Below, piece after piece: positions 13,708 through 24,659 of a stretch of DNA of 64,000 bases (the first letter of the stretch is position 1; each line of letters starts with the position of its first letter). Source of the stretch: Polytrichum commune (taxonomy: Eukaryota; Streptophyta; Polytrichopsida; Polytrichales; Polytrichaceae); assembly GCA_950295325.1 (NCBI GenBank), contig OX485805.1, positions 39,171,501 to 39,235,500 on the forward strand, given 5' to 3'. The position numbers and the translations under genes were made by a program. The notes beneath the pieces were generated by a model. The model saw nothing but the letters and a program-made list of their open reading frames with translations, ran no database searches and was not told the origin of the DNA.

Positions 13708-14302
13708 GTAAATTTTGCGAACACTCTTTCGTATTTCAAGTTGATCCGCAACAACAGTCATCGTAGTGGTTTCAGAACACATTTTCATGTTTCATTACAG
13801 CGCTTTCAGAAATTTCTGTTTGCCGCGAAATTTTGCTTCATGCTCTGTTTCTGCAGTACTTCAAAATGGCTTAGGTCAGTGGTTCCTAGGTTTACACTTT
13901 GAATTCATGGAGAGTGCTTCATACGGTGCTACTGTTCTATTTTCCTTTTTCCTTTGCTCAAATTTCTGCCAATGTTTGAGGACCGAGCTCGGTGGAGTGC
14001 GTGAGATGTGTAATTAGGGTTTCGATGGCTCCTAATTAAGTTGCATGCCTCCGCTCGCATTTGCATTAAGGTGAGCGGGTCTTGAATGGAAAAACGGTAG
14101 CTCGTCATTCACTTCTCGTAGGATATGAAACATGAAATTAGTGCAAGATGATCAGCAAATCAAAATTGTGGCTGTAGCTGTTCTCCTTAATTAAGTTGAT
14201 TTATTAATTTTTGGAGCTCAAATTGAATATCTAAGTCAGCATCCAAGTGAGGATTCTCTTTCTCATAAAATGATCATAAAGGTCCCCTTAATTATGTTGA
14301 TT

Positions 14303-14465
14303 ATGGAGCCTAGAATGGTTAACAAATTTTGGGCACGTAGTCCAATCTCTTTTAAACACATTATGCCTTTTTGGTGTCCGTTCTTAGATCCACACATGAC
14401 CACACACCACTCAAATAAAGGCGTCTGTTTAAGACGAGTAACCAAACTAGGTCCTCTTACCTTGG
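14303..14465. repeat. dispersed repeat (GGGCACGTAGTCCAATCTC family)
   Basis: This block has recognisable relatives at about 20140-20265 (full length), and shorter ones near 12590-12640, 13330-13500, 27140-27180, 29855-29900 and 53440-53790. Shared words are TTTTGRGCACGTAGTCCAAT, CTTTTTRGTGTCYGTTCTTA and CACCACTCAAA. Here it lies inside the inferred 5' UTR intron of the SCI1-like gene. Confidence 0.55.
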
Positions 14466-15008
14466 TCGCAGTTTGCTGGATTTTGGATTTTCAACTTGAA
14501 TTAGGTTTCAAGTAGTCATCTCAATATATTGGAAATTCACAAATTCTGTGAGGTGCATGTTATGTTTGTTAAAAGTTGCGTCACAATTACTGGACATTAA
14601 GCTTTTCCTTATCTCAAGAACAGGATTGATGCTCTTGTTCTGTGGTTTCTCCAGAGTCATATAATAACCAAGAGGCACCTCTTGAATATTAACTTTCTCT
14701 TCTGTATTTTTTTGAGAGTCATAGTGATTTATGTTGATACTTCTAACTTTTAAGTACAGTGTTCATCATTGCTCTCAACAAGAAATGATGTGAGATGAGA
14801 ATAGTCATATTGTTTGCTGTGAAGCAGGTTGATGAGTGGTTAATATTATACCTTCTTTTTCAACTTCACGGTTCCATTGTCATTTTCTTTAGGTTTATAA
14901 TCAGAAACAAGCACATATTAGAAATTGCTCTTTACATGATCTAATTGGGGCTTCACTGTGGTTTCAGGTTAGAGCTTGAATTTCTTCAAGTTGCACTATG
15001 CTGTAGCT

Positions 15009-18000
15009 ATGGCTGCAGTGGACAGTGATGGTAATGGTGATGGAGGTCACCATCCCCGCAGCTCCGAGAGGGATCAAGGTGGGCGCCATAGGGGTCGTCG
15101 TTCTCCCAGCCTCTCTCCACCAAGACACAGACACAAGCGCACTCGATCTCCGAGTGTTGAAAAGTACAGAGAGAAGAAGGCAGGTGCAGGTGGTGGAAGG
15201 CATGGGAGCAGAAATGCTAGACATGATGCAAGAGAGGATGAGATGAATGAGACAAGTCCGGATATAATTCCGGAGAAAACCAAAAAAGGAAGCGAGGAAA
15301 GTGATGGTGAAGAAGGTAGGGGCAGGGTTAAGAAGGTCCAGAAGGACGATCGAAAGTCAGGAAAATATGCAGAATCAACAAGTGAAGATGTGAGTGAGGA
15401 TTCAGAAGAAGATAGTGAAAGTGGCAGAGATCGAAGGAAGAAGAGCAGGGAGAAAAGTCGTAAACATCGTCATGAGAAGAAGTCTAGGAGTAAGCATCGA
15501 TCTGTGCATTCAGAGTCTGAACAAGGTGAGGAGACTGGGAGTGAAGGTACATCAGGTGAAAGCCCAGATGACAGTGATGAGGATCACAAGAAAGCAAAGA
15601 GGCGGAAAAGAAGGAAGCAAATAGAGAGAGATGAACGGGAAAGAGAACGAAGACGAAGAAAGGAGAAGGTGAGGAAATGTTATCAAGAAGCTCCAGTTGT
15701 CTGACCAGCTTGCGTTCAATTATGGTGCATCTTCAGATCTTGTTTGATTGAATACTTCAAGTTGTAGTTGGGACAAAGTATGTACTGCTCTTGTTTTATC
15801 TCTACAAGATCATGTATGAAGTGTCACTTGCAGCCCCTAGCTTGCATATAAAAAGCAAAGGGGAGAGCACCTGCTGTTTAAGGTGTCAGGTTTTACTGAC
15901 TTCAGAGTCTTATCTTGTAATACAGAAACGAAAGCTGAAGGAGAAAGAGCGTGAACAAGAGAAAAAGAAGAAGAAGAAAGAGAAGGTGGAGAAGCGCTCC
16001 AAAGGCCCTATTACAGAGTCATGGGGAAAATACGGGATCATAAAAGAAATTGATATGTGGTTGGTTTTCTTGCCAAGAGGCTGTAGATATTGATGTTGTG
16101 GTTCTGCTAACATTATGGCGTATCGTTACTTGCTTCTGAGGTCTGTAAGGGTCCCTCTCCAGCTCAAGCTCCTGACAGTCTTACAACACATTCCTATTTA
16201 TGTTCAGTCATTTTCAGCTGGCAAATTGCTAGACTGCAGGTTTATGACATTTATGCTTTACCCCTGTGGTTTCTATGGTATCAAATATCGAAGTTAATCC
16301 CGGTAATCATTTATGGGTGCTTGGCTTTGTTATCACCTAGTGGCTCCGGACCTCCTGTTTTATAATGATAGACCCTCTTTTAGCACAGCATTATGATATC
16401 TTATGGGTGATTTGGCAGATTGCAAATGCTCATTCTCCTTGTTTTGCAGGACAAAGAGGCCTGAATTTAGTGCCTGGCTGGCTGAGGTGAAGAAGGTATT
16501 CTTGTGAACAACCAAGTGCTCTCTTGGATACTCATAGGTGATTATGTTGATTTTATCTGTGTGATTACAGTGGAGACTGAATGTAAATTTGGTGGTGGTC
16601 TTGCATGGCAGGTGAATTTGGAAACCTTAACAACTCGTGAAGAAAAGGACATGTATAAGCAGTAAGTTTTGTCTGAAGAACTAACACAAGCTATATGACG
16701 TGAAGGAGAGAGGATTGAAAAAAATTGTATCAAGCAAGTACCACTTGGGATTATGCATAAAATGTACAACCTCAGCAGCAAGGATATAATTTGTTTTGAA
16801 GTCTCTGTTGGGGGCACTGGTTCACTTATTGACTTAGTTTCTTTGTAGGAACTATGTGTGTGTTTGTTTATGTTTCAGGCAGTTGAGTGACGTGTTTTTG
16901 TTTTTTGGGCTCTTCTTTTGATGACAGGTACATGGAGGACTACAACACGGCCACTTTTCCTTCTAAAAAGTGAGACCTCTGCAAGTTGTGGTTGGTATGA
17001 AATCTCTAGTAGCTCAGTGGCACTTTTATAAGGTTGTAATGAGAGTCAAATGGTCCCTCTCAAGTCCGGTGCTGCTTTTAGATTATGAAATATAGAAGCT
17101 GCCGTTTCATAAAGCGTCACATGGTCTTAGTATAGAATTTACCTGTGGAGGTATTCACTATCCTTAATCTTGGGTTGTGATGTATAACAGGTATTATAAT
17201 ATTGATATTTATCACCGTAGAAAGGTGACCAAAATGAGGATGAAGGGCATGAAGGAAATGGCCAAGAAAACCGAGCGTACAGAGTTCAATGATGAGGAGC
17301 AGCGGCGGTATGCATTATGAAATCCCTTATAACGAATTTGATGTTATGTGCTTCTGTGGTCCTATGTTATCGTGTATCATGTGTTTTTCAAATATAAAAT
17401 AAAATAATGCTAATAATTATTTTTCTCTCCTCTCTATGAGAATACTGTGTCTATCAATGATTGAAGAAATTAAGCTAATATAAGGTTGTTATGACAGGCA
17501 AGAACTCATTGCAGAGCGAGCAAAGCACAAGGAAACTGAGCTGGACAAGATTAAACGCACAATGATGCAAACTGGAATGGTACTGCTTTTCTGTCTACTT
17601 CCTCTATCAATGATGCAAACTTGTGGTAACATTAATGCTCAATGCTCAGGAAGTCTCTATGATGAGCAGAGGTGTTCCTTTGTGTGTGTGCTCGTATTTT
17701 GGCACTGATGGGTGTGAAGCAATTTGTTAACCGTGAAGATTTCTGTTTCGAGCAGGGACAAGCCATGAGGGAACAAGCAGTGCTTCGAGAGGAGATGCAG
17801 TATCATTACCGACTGGGCAATGTGGATGTATGTGGTTCTTATCCTATCTTTTTTGTATAGGATGACAAATCAATGAATTTCACCACACTAACTGTGCATA
17901 GAGAGAAAGCTCCCTGTGAAATAGGAATACTTTGCTTTTGTGCAAGTTAATTTCACACATTGAAATGTGTGTTTGAGTTTAAAGTAGTAAATATCAGTTT

Positions 18001-18165
18001 GTCAATCTTTTGGAATGCTGGATAGCACCAGAGATTTATCTTGTGATTATGGATATCCCAGACTGAGGTCTTCCTATACTGATTCCATTGTGCTTAACCT
18101 TGTCACAGGCTGCAGCAGCGATCCAGAGACGGCTTGAGCCTGATGTTCCGGGTGCCACTTACTAA
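15009..18165 (+). CDS. SCI1-like (style cell-cycle inhibitor 1) nuclear protein, nine coding exons
   Basis: I read exons at 15009-15668, 15926-16059, 16450-16495, 16612-16661, 16928-16969, 17191-17307, 17498-17579, 17756-17827 and 18109-18165. All introns are GT-AG, the frame is continuous and the product is 419 aa. Residues 1-220 are rich in Arg, Ser, Asp and Glu with SR/SP dipeptides; residues 221-245 are Lys-rich, suggesting nuclear targeting. The conserved part starts at WGKYGIIKE (253-261) and continues through MWTKRPEFSAWLAEVKK, MEDYNTATFPSKKYYN, FNDEEQRRQELIAERAK, QAMREQA and AAAAIQRRLEPD near the C-terminus. From memory this matches the plant SCI1 family, nuclear proteins first described in tobacco stigma/style as cell-cycle inhibitors. 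The family name is less certain than the gene model. An in-frame upstream ATG at 14976 would add 11 residues; I chose 15009 because it opens with MAAVDSD. Confidence 0.85.
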
Positions 18166-18770
18166 CATGCAGGATGGGTTGCAGAAAGTACTTTCTTTTG
18201 TGGAGATGCAAGTGTTTTGTACTGAGGTCAAGCATTATCTTTATATTTTGTATCAGATTCCAACATCTGCTTGACAGAAATACATCACAGCTCCATGTTT
18301 GGCCATGATTTTCTGCTTGTGAGTGTGCAACCACATCTTAAAGTAGCACACAATCTCTATTGAAAGTGCATGGCTATCTTGGATTGCTCATCTTTAACAA
18401 ACGTAAATGTGAATAGTCCAGACACAACATAGGTTCATGAAAAATTTGATGTCGGCTGGGATTGTTACCTTTTGTTAAACTGTTCATATACTTTCACAAG
18501 AGGTTATACAAACTGACACGATGTTCCATTACAAGTGACTTTTACCAACCAAGGGTCAATGCTTTCTGCCTCAAGTACTGTATCCTATTTTATGTCTCAG
18601 TGTATTTTTTGAGGAGACAAATTCATTTCCAAATTCACTACATATTGCGTTATATTGACAAGCCCATTTCCCAAGTGCATTTGAAGTTGAGATGATATGT
18701 GTATCCGTGCACGTCTGGAGAACTTGTGAAGAGTATATGTTTTAATGAACACCGCATAATGTCATCCGTC

Positions 18771-18842
18771 TCCGTTGTAGTCTAGATGGTTAGGATACTC
18801 GGCTCTCACCCGAGCGACCCGGGTTCGAGTCCCGGCAACGGA
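18771..18842 (+). tRNA. tRNA-Glu (anticodon CTC)
   Basis: A 72-nt intron-free gene folds as a canonical cloverleaf. The acceptor strands TCCGTTG and CAACGGA pair. The anticodon stem CTCGG/CCGAG encloses the loop CTCTCAC with anticodon CTC at 18805-18807. The T arm contains GGTTCGAGTCC. The CCA end is not encoded, as expected for a nuclear gene. A T-rich run at about 18879-18885 could terminate Pol III. An identical gene lies at 46397-46468 on the other strand. Confidence 0.97.
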
Positions 18843-19643
18843 ATAGTTGCGCTCCCGAGTTAAAATACAGACTACCATTTTTTTTCTCTTCCCTCCAAGC
18901 ATTTTGTTTTAATTTATTAACTCTACTATACAATGGATCTCTTCCCTCCTAGCATTTTGTTTTTAATTTATTAACTCTACTATACAATGGATCTCTTCCC
19001 TCCTAGCATTTTGTTTTTAATTTATTAACTCTACTATACAATGGATCTCTTCCCTCCTAGCATTTTGTTTTTAATTTATTAACTCTACTATACAATGGAC
19101 AATGCAACGGAATAGTTGCGCTCCCGAGTTAAATATAGACTACCATTTATTTTTCTCTTCCCTCCTAGTATTTTGTTTTTAATTTATTAACTCTACTATA
19201 CAATGGACAATGCAACGGAATAGTTGCGCTCCCGAGTTAAATATAGACTACCATTTATTTTTCTCTTCCCTCCTAGTATTTTGTTTTTAATTTATTAACT
19301 CTACTATACAATGGACAATGCAACGGAATAGTTGCGCTCCCGAGTTAAATATAGACTACCATTTATTTTTCTCTTCCCTCCTAGTATTTTGTTTTTAATT
19401 TATTAACTCTACTATACAATGGACAATGCAACGGAATAGTTGCGCTCCCGAGTTAAATATAGACTACCATTTATTTTTCTCTTCCCTCCTAGTATTTTGT
19501 TTTTAATTTATTAACTCTACTATACAATGGACAATGCAACGGAATAGTTGCCCTCCCGAGTTAAAACTAGACTACCATTTTATTTTCTCTTCCCTCCTAG
19601 TATTTTGTTTTTAATTTATTAACTCTACTATACAATGGACAAT
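18833..19643 (+). repeat. tandem array derived from the tRNA-Glu 3' end and trailer
   Basis: Immediately after the tRNA, a 54-bp unit (CTCTTCCCTCCTAGCATTTT to TATACAATGG) is repeated at 18886, 18939, 18993 and 19047. Five 108-bp units then start at 19104, 19212, 19320, 19428 and 19536. Each 108-bp unit joins a 54-bp copy of the tRNA end plus trailer (GCAACGGAATAGTTGCGCTC onward) to one 54-bp unit. The 108-bp units are nearly identical, which suggests recent amplification. They contain only the last eight tRNA bases, so no extra tRNA genes result. Confidence 0.95.
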
Positions 19644-20140
19644 GTAGTGGTAGTGGTAGAGGTAGAGGCCATCATCGCACCGTTCCCCACCATTATGGAA
19701 AGATAAGGGAACCATGTTAAGTGTTGTATCATATGCATGGGTGAAAAGGCTTGGAATGGCACATGTCCATATTGATATGATATGGTAGGCAACGGTTTGA
19801 GACATACAAGAGTAGTCTAATTTTGGTGAAGGCTTTAAAAAAACAAATGATGTGATATTTTTCTTGTCAACATGTTAATATTACTCACTTGCTTTTGGTT
19901 TCGTAAGGCATGCAACCCTATTGTGGCACTTTCAACTCCATAGATGATGGTGGCCATTGGATTGAATGGGGGATGACATTGCCTCATCCACTTAGCAATC
20001 ACGTTTCACAAACGACTGTCAATTTGAGTGTCATGGTCGAAGTTGCATAAGATGTAAAAATTCAAAATGAGGTTTCTCTTTTTGCTTGATCACATGGCAT
20101 CCCTCCCCCATCCACCAATAAAAACTTCATGTTAACTATT

Positions 20141-20265
20141 GAACCTAGAATTGTCTCTATATTTTGATCATGTGCCTTTTTAGTGTCTGTTCTTAAGTAC
20201 ATGCCTTTTTTTCATATACCACTCAAACACATCCGTCCACTTAAAGACGAGTGACCACATAAGGC
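20141..20265. repeat. dispersed repeat (GTAGTCCAATCTC family), second copy
   Basis: Relative of 14303-14465, matching over AACCTAGAATTG, TGCCTTTTTAGTGTCTGTTC and CACCACTCAAA..GACGAGT. It ends next to the 54-bp array. Confidence 0.5.
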
Positions 20266-20270
20266 CCACA

Positions 20271-20487
20271 ACATACGCTTAGGTAGATGTCATATGAACA
20301 CTTTAATACGTCCAAATGCATACAACATACGCTTAGGTAGATGTCATATAAACACTTTAATACGTCCAAATGCATACAACATATGCTTAGGTAGATGTCA
20401 TATGAACATTTTAATACATCCAAATGCATACAACATATGTTTAGGTATATGTCATATGAACACTTTAATATGTCCAAAAGCGTTCTC
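20271..20487. repeat. 54-bp tandem array, four units
   Basis: Units start at 20271, 20325, 20379 and 20433. Each has ACATAYGCTTAGGTAGATGT, CATATGAACACTTTAATACG and TCCAAATGCATACA. Because 54 is divisible by three, open frames run through the array on both strands with an 18-residue repeat. Nothing else supports translation. The sequence is unrelated to the 54-bp unit at 18.9 kb. Confidence 0.95.
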
Positions 20488-20964
20488 GAAAACACGTGCA
20501 GGTGGACTTGATTGACACCTAAGCTTATTTGTTTTCATTGCCTTAGCCTCTTCAGCTTCTTGGACTTTTAAAATCAAATTGCCTGCATTATGAATCGGAT
20601 TTGTGAGAATAAAGTTGTATCATGAACTATCCACTGGATGGCGTATCCAATTCATTGCTTACACGATACTTCACTTATTCGTAGAGGTGAAGCATAGCAT
20701 AACATTACTCAGCTGATGAGTTGTGTTCATGGGCCTCATAATAGATTTGAGAAACAAGCCTCTGGATGCCAGAATCCTAGTGTTTCAAATTGTATTTGAA
20801 GTCAGGGCAGTTGAACACAACTCAACAGTTCAGTAATGCTATGAGGAATCATGTATTTATTTGCTTATTGTAAAATAACATCACTATGTTGGTACCTATC
20901 TGTTGAACAATTCTCCCTAACGTTTATTTGGAAGGATATTCCTCTACTAGGGCAGTTTGAGACT

Positions 20965-21178
20965 CTAACGCTACATTAAAATTGTATCTAGTGTCACTTA
21001 CGATTTGGAGTTACACAATGCTCATATTTTTGTTATTAATGTATATTTTGACCAAGTAAAGATGTTAATGCCCAAACAATCAATTTGACCTTTGTTGGCA
21101 AAAGGAACATTATAGTTCTAGCCTTGTGTGATTCCAAATAGTAGGTGACACTAGACACAATATTGAGTGTAGTAGAAT
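20965..21178. mobile_element. MITE of the TAGTGTSAC family, copy 1
   Basis: About 210 bp bounded by imperfect inverted repeats of about 45 bp. The left arm contains CTACATTAAAATTGTATC, TAGTGTCACTTAC and TTTGGAGTTACAC; the right arm is the reverse complement with GTGTGATTCC, GTAGGTGACACTA and GAGTGTAG. The same layout recurs at about 28.15 kb and, split by a LINE, at 33.59/34.86 kb. I could not fix a target duplication, so the superfamily is open. Confidence 0.7.
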
Positions 21179-21394
21179 TGTGGGGCCTACAACATACTTG
21201 CCATTTGACACAAGCGGTCGTCACCACATTACCCCATTTACATGTATCTAGTCAAATCTATGACAACTGTAAATTGGACTAGACATGTAAATCGGGTCAT
21301 GTCGCCATGAATGCATGTGTAAAATGGCAAGTGTGGTCTAGGTCCATGTTTTCTAGTAGTGTAAATGTATGACCCATTCTTGGACTAGTATCAT

Positions 21395-21745
21395 CTTTAC
21401 TTGATACCATTCAGGTACATTTGTAATGAGGATTTTGCGGGTATTTTACAACAAACATGGTCTGGGTAATCAAGGATTATTTGTTTGCCATTCAGTTCTA
21501 TATACCATCCAAGAACCTTCATATGTAGGTAAGATCACCCTAATATCAATATGGGTTAGAATGGTATTGACCAATCATATACAAAGATCTTGGGTATATA
21601 CAAAGATCTTCTCACTTTGTAATACCCACCAAGTAACAATCTTTGATTGGTATTTCAAATTTGATAGCACATGAGTACTAGGTTCTTTGATACTATTATT
21701 GATATTGTGTGTTGATACCATGCCTTCACCTATAGGTATATCGGT
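21395..21745 (+). repeat. dispersed repeat family R3, copy 2
   Basis: Shares TGATACCATTCAGGTAC, AACCTTCATATGTAGGTAA, TATCAATATGGG, AATACCCACCAAGTAAC and ACCATGCCTTCACCTATA with the copies at about 6640-6900 and 44925-45250. Confidence 0.6.
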
Positions 21746-22258
21746 CCAACTATGGTTTGAACCTCAAAAGGGTGAGAGTAGGGGATGTTTACATAAAGGT
21801 TTGGAGTTTAAGAAACTTGGGGGTCCAAAATTCCCTTAATCAAACCTTACTCTTGAACTCAAGCTTGAGGTTTGATTTCTCAAATTGGGTGAAGTAATTT
21901 CTTAGGTTTGGGATCGGCAAGAATTGGTGGGAATTCGATGCCACATTAGCACCACTTCATTTCTTGTAATGGACTCAAACTCTAGTGATATAAACTCATT
22001 GGGTCGATAATTTTACTCTCAACCATTAGGATTGCTCGATTTTGGAGTTGCTTTGTTCCCGATCCCTAATGTAAACCCACCCTAAATTGTAGAGCACAAT
22101 GAACTCTCAAAGACTAGGCCCAACGAACCCTTGAAATCGGACTTTACAATCCTTGAGACCAAATAATGTTCTCCTTCCAAAGATGTAAATATCTAATTTG
22201 TAGTAGGTAGCCCGCCAAGGAGAGGGATTCTATCACGTGTTATTATGGTACCTACTTA

Positions 22259-22849
22259 GAGCCACTTCACACACAAGACTAAAGGCCCATGACCATTGCG
22301 ATCTAAGAGCTCTCATTGGTCAAAAGGGCGGAGGCCATCCAAGTTCACTTCACACACAAAGGTGAAGGCTTAAAGGCCCAAAGAAGACTTCATGGATGAA
22401 AAGTCTACATGGAGTCCTACATGGCGGACTATGGACAAGGTTTCATGGTCTCCCGGAATTTTCATCAGACCCAACTCCAAGAGGTGGGCTTGACGCAAAC
22501 TCCGTGAGACCGTGACTTTTTTTGAATATTTTTTCCAGCATGACAAATTTCAGGTTAAATTCCATAATAGATTCCAGGATAAATTCCAGGACAGACAAAC
22601 ACCACCAAGTAATTCTCTTAAATTGATAGAGTTTGAGACATATTATATTAAACCAAATCCTCTTCTCTTTTTCCGTCAACAAAATATGCAACGGTCCCAC
22701 AACATGGTCCATTCTCACTTCACACTATGCTTGAGGGCCCGTGAGTACATAAAATGGCTTTCCCAACACCCATGGTATGGCCTTTGGATGAGAGTCAAGG
22801 TCCTCACCATTACAAGCTCACGACTCTTGGCTCATGTGTGAAGTGGCCC
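22259..22849. mobile_element. Tourist/PIF-Harbinger-like MITE, family T1 copy 1
   Basis: 591 bp with terminal inverted repeats: GAGCCACTTCACACA at the left and, reading inward from the right end, GGGCCACTTCACACA. It is flanked by TTA at 22256-22258 and 22850-22852, the 3-bp TWA target duplication characteristic of PIF/Harbinger elements. Internal words (GTCTACATGG, CCTACATGG, TTTCATGGTC, GAGGTGGGC) are shared with the copy at 33.0-33.6 kb. It has no transposase frame. Small open frames inside it are not taken as genes. Confidence 0.88.
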
Positions 22850-22852
22850 TTA

Positions 22853-24230
22853 CCAAGCCGCATAAGGCGGGTGACGTAAGTAGGTACCAAAATAACTATA
22901 TATGGGGAACCCTCCCTCCTTACACGCTACCTAGCATAGTTCCCATGGAGTAGGTTCACCAACTTAGTTCAGTCAACGCACCTTGTGACATCATTTATTG
23001 AAACCCGGCTATGAAGTATCATAATTCTTCTTGACAATATTATACAAGACGGTGGCCATGGCTACTCTTAATATTCTTATACAAAGAGGACTTCGGATAT
23101 GCATTGGTAGGTAGAAAGTAGGCAAGAATCTATTGGGGACTTCCATAGCATTAGCTATCATCATGGCTCACTCCCAACCTAAAAGAATATCAAGATGTAA
23201 TTCTTTACCCTCCGCATAGTTCAAGTTCAAGTTGACATTGTTTAATTTTTTCACTATGTTGTGTTATATTCTTAGCATCTTCACGGCAAGGTTCATAGTC
23301 CACCTAACTCCTCAGCTCTGCTAGGCAATGCTATGTTTCTTATGTCCAAAGCCAAAGGAAAACCTACGCTGGAGCTTTCTTCCCTACCCATGGAATTTAT
23401 ACCATATAATGAGGCCAACAAGATAAGACATTCAAAAGACGAACTTGCAATGATCATACACTCACTTATCATTGTCAACAAAAATCACAAGACTACTGTG
23501 TTTTTTGGGTTGCAATTACACACATTTGGTGGTGTTAAACGTGGTTTTTCGCTTAAGATGTGTGGCAACCAAGTTAGGAGGTCCAATAAAATCTGCATCC
23601 TATAGACTGCTGATTTTTTCAACCCAACTTAATGCCAATAAATATAATTCGGGGTCTCCCGTGTTGATTATATGTTCACATTTGCTAACAATAGAAATCT
23701 CCAAACTATAAAAGATTTTGATTGATTTCAGTTTGCTTTTTTTTACACAAATTGAAAATTCAATTGCAAGAAAGGAACCAATTGATTGGTTTCAATTTGA
23801 CTTACATAGCTCCCACGAATCCTTAGCCACGGTGCTCCATCAACCTACGTATTTGGAGTTTCATAGAGTCCAAACTCGTGAGGAAGTTGGGTTCAAATCT
23901 CTCTATTTGTGTACCCAACAATCCCCTTGCACAACACCGTCTACGCGTTGGGATTTAGTGTAAATTCCATGATACTATTTTGTTGTTGTTTGATTGTCAT
24001 GAATGTCATTTTCTAACAAAGAATGCTCATCATCATAAGAAAAAATTCTTTGGATTAAAATGATATTCAAAGTAGAATTCCATAGCAAAAGCGTAATTTC
24101 AAAAACCGACCTATTTTTAATGCCAATGTGAGGTGTAGCTTACCATAACATTATTCAGATGCATAACATTGTTCTTAAATGTTGGGAATTTTCAGTTTTT
24201 GAAATGAAATTGATTATAGACTCTAGGAAG
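22853..24230. other. intergenic, no gene recognised
   Basis: Short open frames near 23293-23963 on both strands have no recognisable motif and do not chain into a spliced gene. Confidence 0.5.
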
Positions 24231-24239
24231 CCAAAAGGC

Positions 24240-24560
24240 TAATGGACCAAAAGCATATTAGGCTTATTTCAAACCGGCTAATTCCCAAGAGTGGCAACAT
24301 GCAGGAGCCTCTCTGAGATAGAGACTATTGTCATTTTGATGATCTAATTGAAAGCAAGACTTGAGGCTCCCTAGAACCCCATTCTCAAATATTGATGGAA
24401 ACTTATCTCTAATGGGGTTATATAAGGGACACTCCAACACAAAGTGTGCCTCGTTTTTAACCGCATTGTAAGAGCAAAAGGGGCATAGACTTTTATCTCT
24501 AGAGATAGGGATAGTCGACCACCGTCCAATTGCAAATGCAATCCAATTTATCGAGAGCAC
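24240..24560 (-). pseudogene. non-LTR retrotransposon fragment, zinc-binding RT C-terminal domain (family L2)
   Basis: An open frame of about 98 residues contains IPISRDKSLCPFCSYN and NEAHFVLECPLYN. This gives the C-x2-C...H-x4-C arrangement of the zf-RVT domain found after the reverse transcriptase of many plant LINEs. There is no upstream RT domain, so this is a 5'-truncated remnant. Shared downstream sequence (TTTTGGCTTCCTAGA..., AATTTCATTTCA) links it to the fragment near 60.3-60.65 kb. A third relative is at 54.6-54.9 kb. Confidence 0.75.
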
Positions 24561-24622
24561 TCAGATTCTATACCATGAACATTTCGACAAGCAAATAAAA
24601 ATTTCATATTGTATTAATTGCA

Positions 24623-24653
<31 letters not shown>
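24623..24653. repeat. (CTT)n microsatellite
   Basis: A perfect CTT trinucleotide run. Confidence 0.95.
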
Positions 24654-24659
24654 TGAAAG

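Larger units (their letters stand above)
20500..22255. other. intergenic with repeats, no gene recognised
   Basis: No supportable gene. It holds a TAGTGTSAC-type MITE (about 20965-21180) and R3 repeat copy 2 (about 21395-21745). Confidence 0.5.

Noticed and set aside
18886-19643. CRISPR-like array
   Set aside because: Units are directly tandem with no unique spacers and the setting is a plant nuclear tRNA locus.
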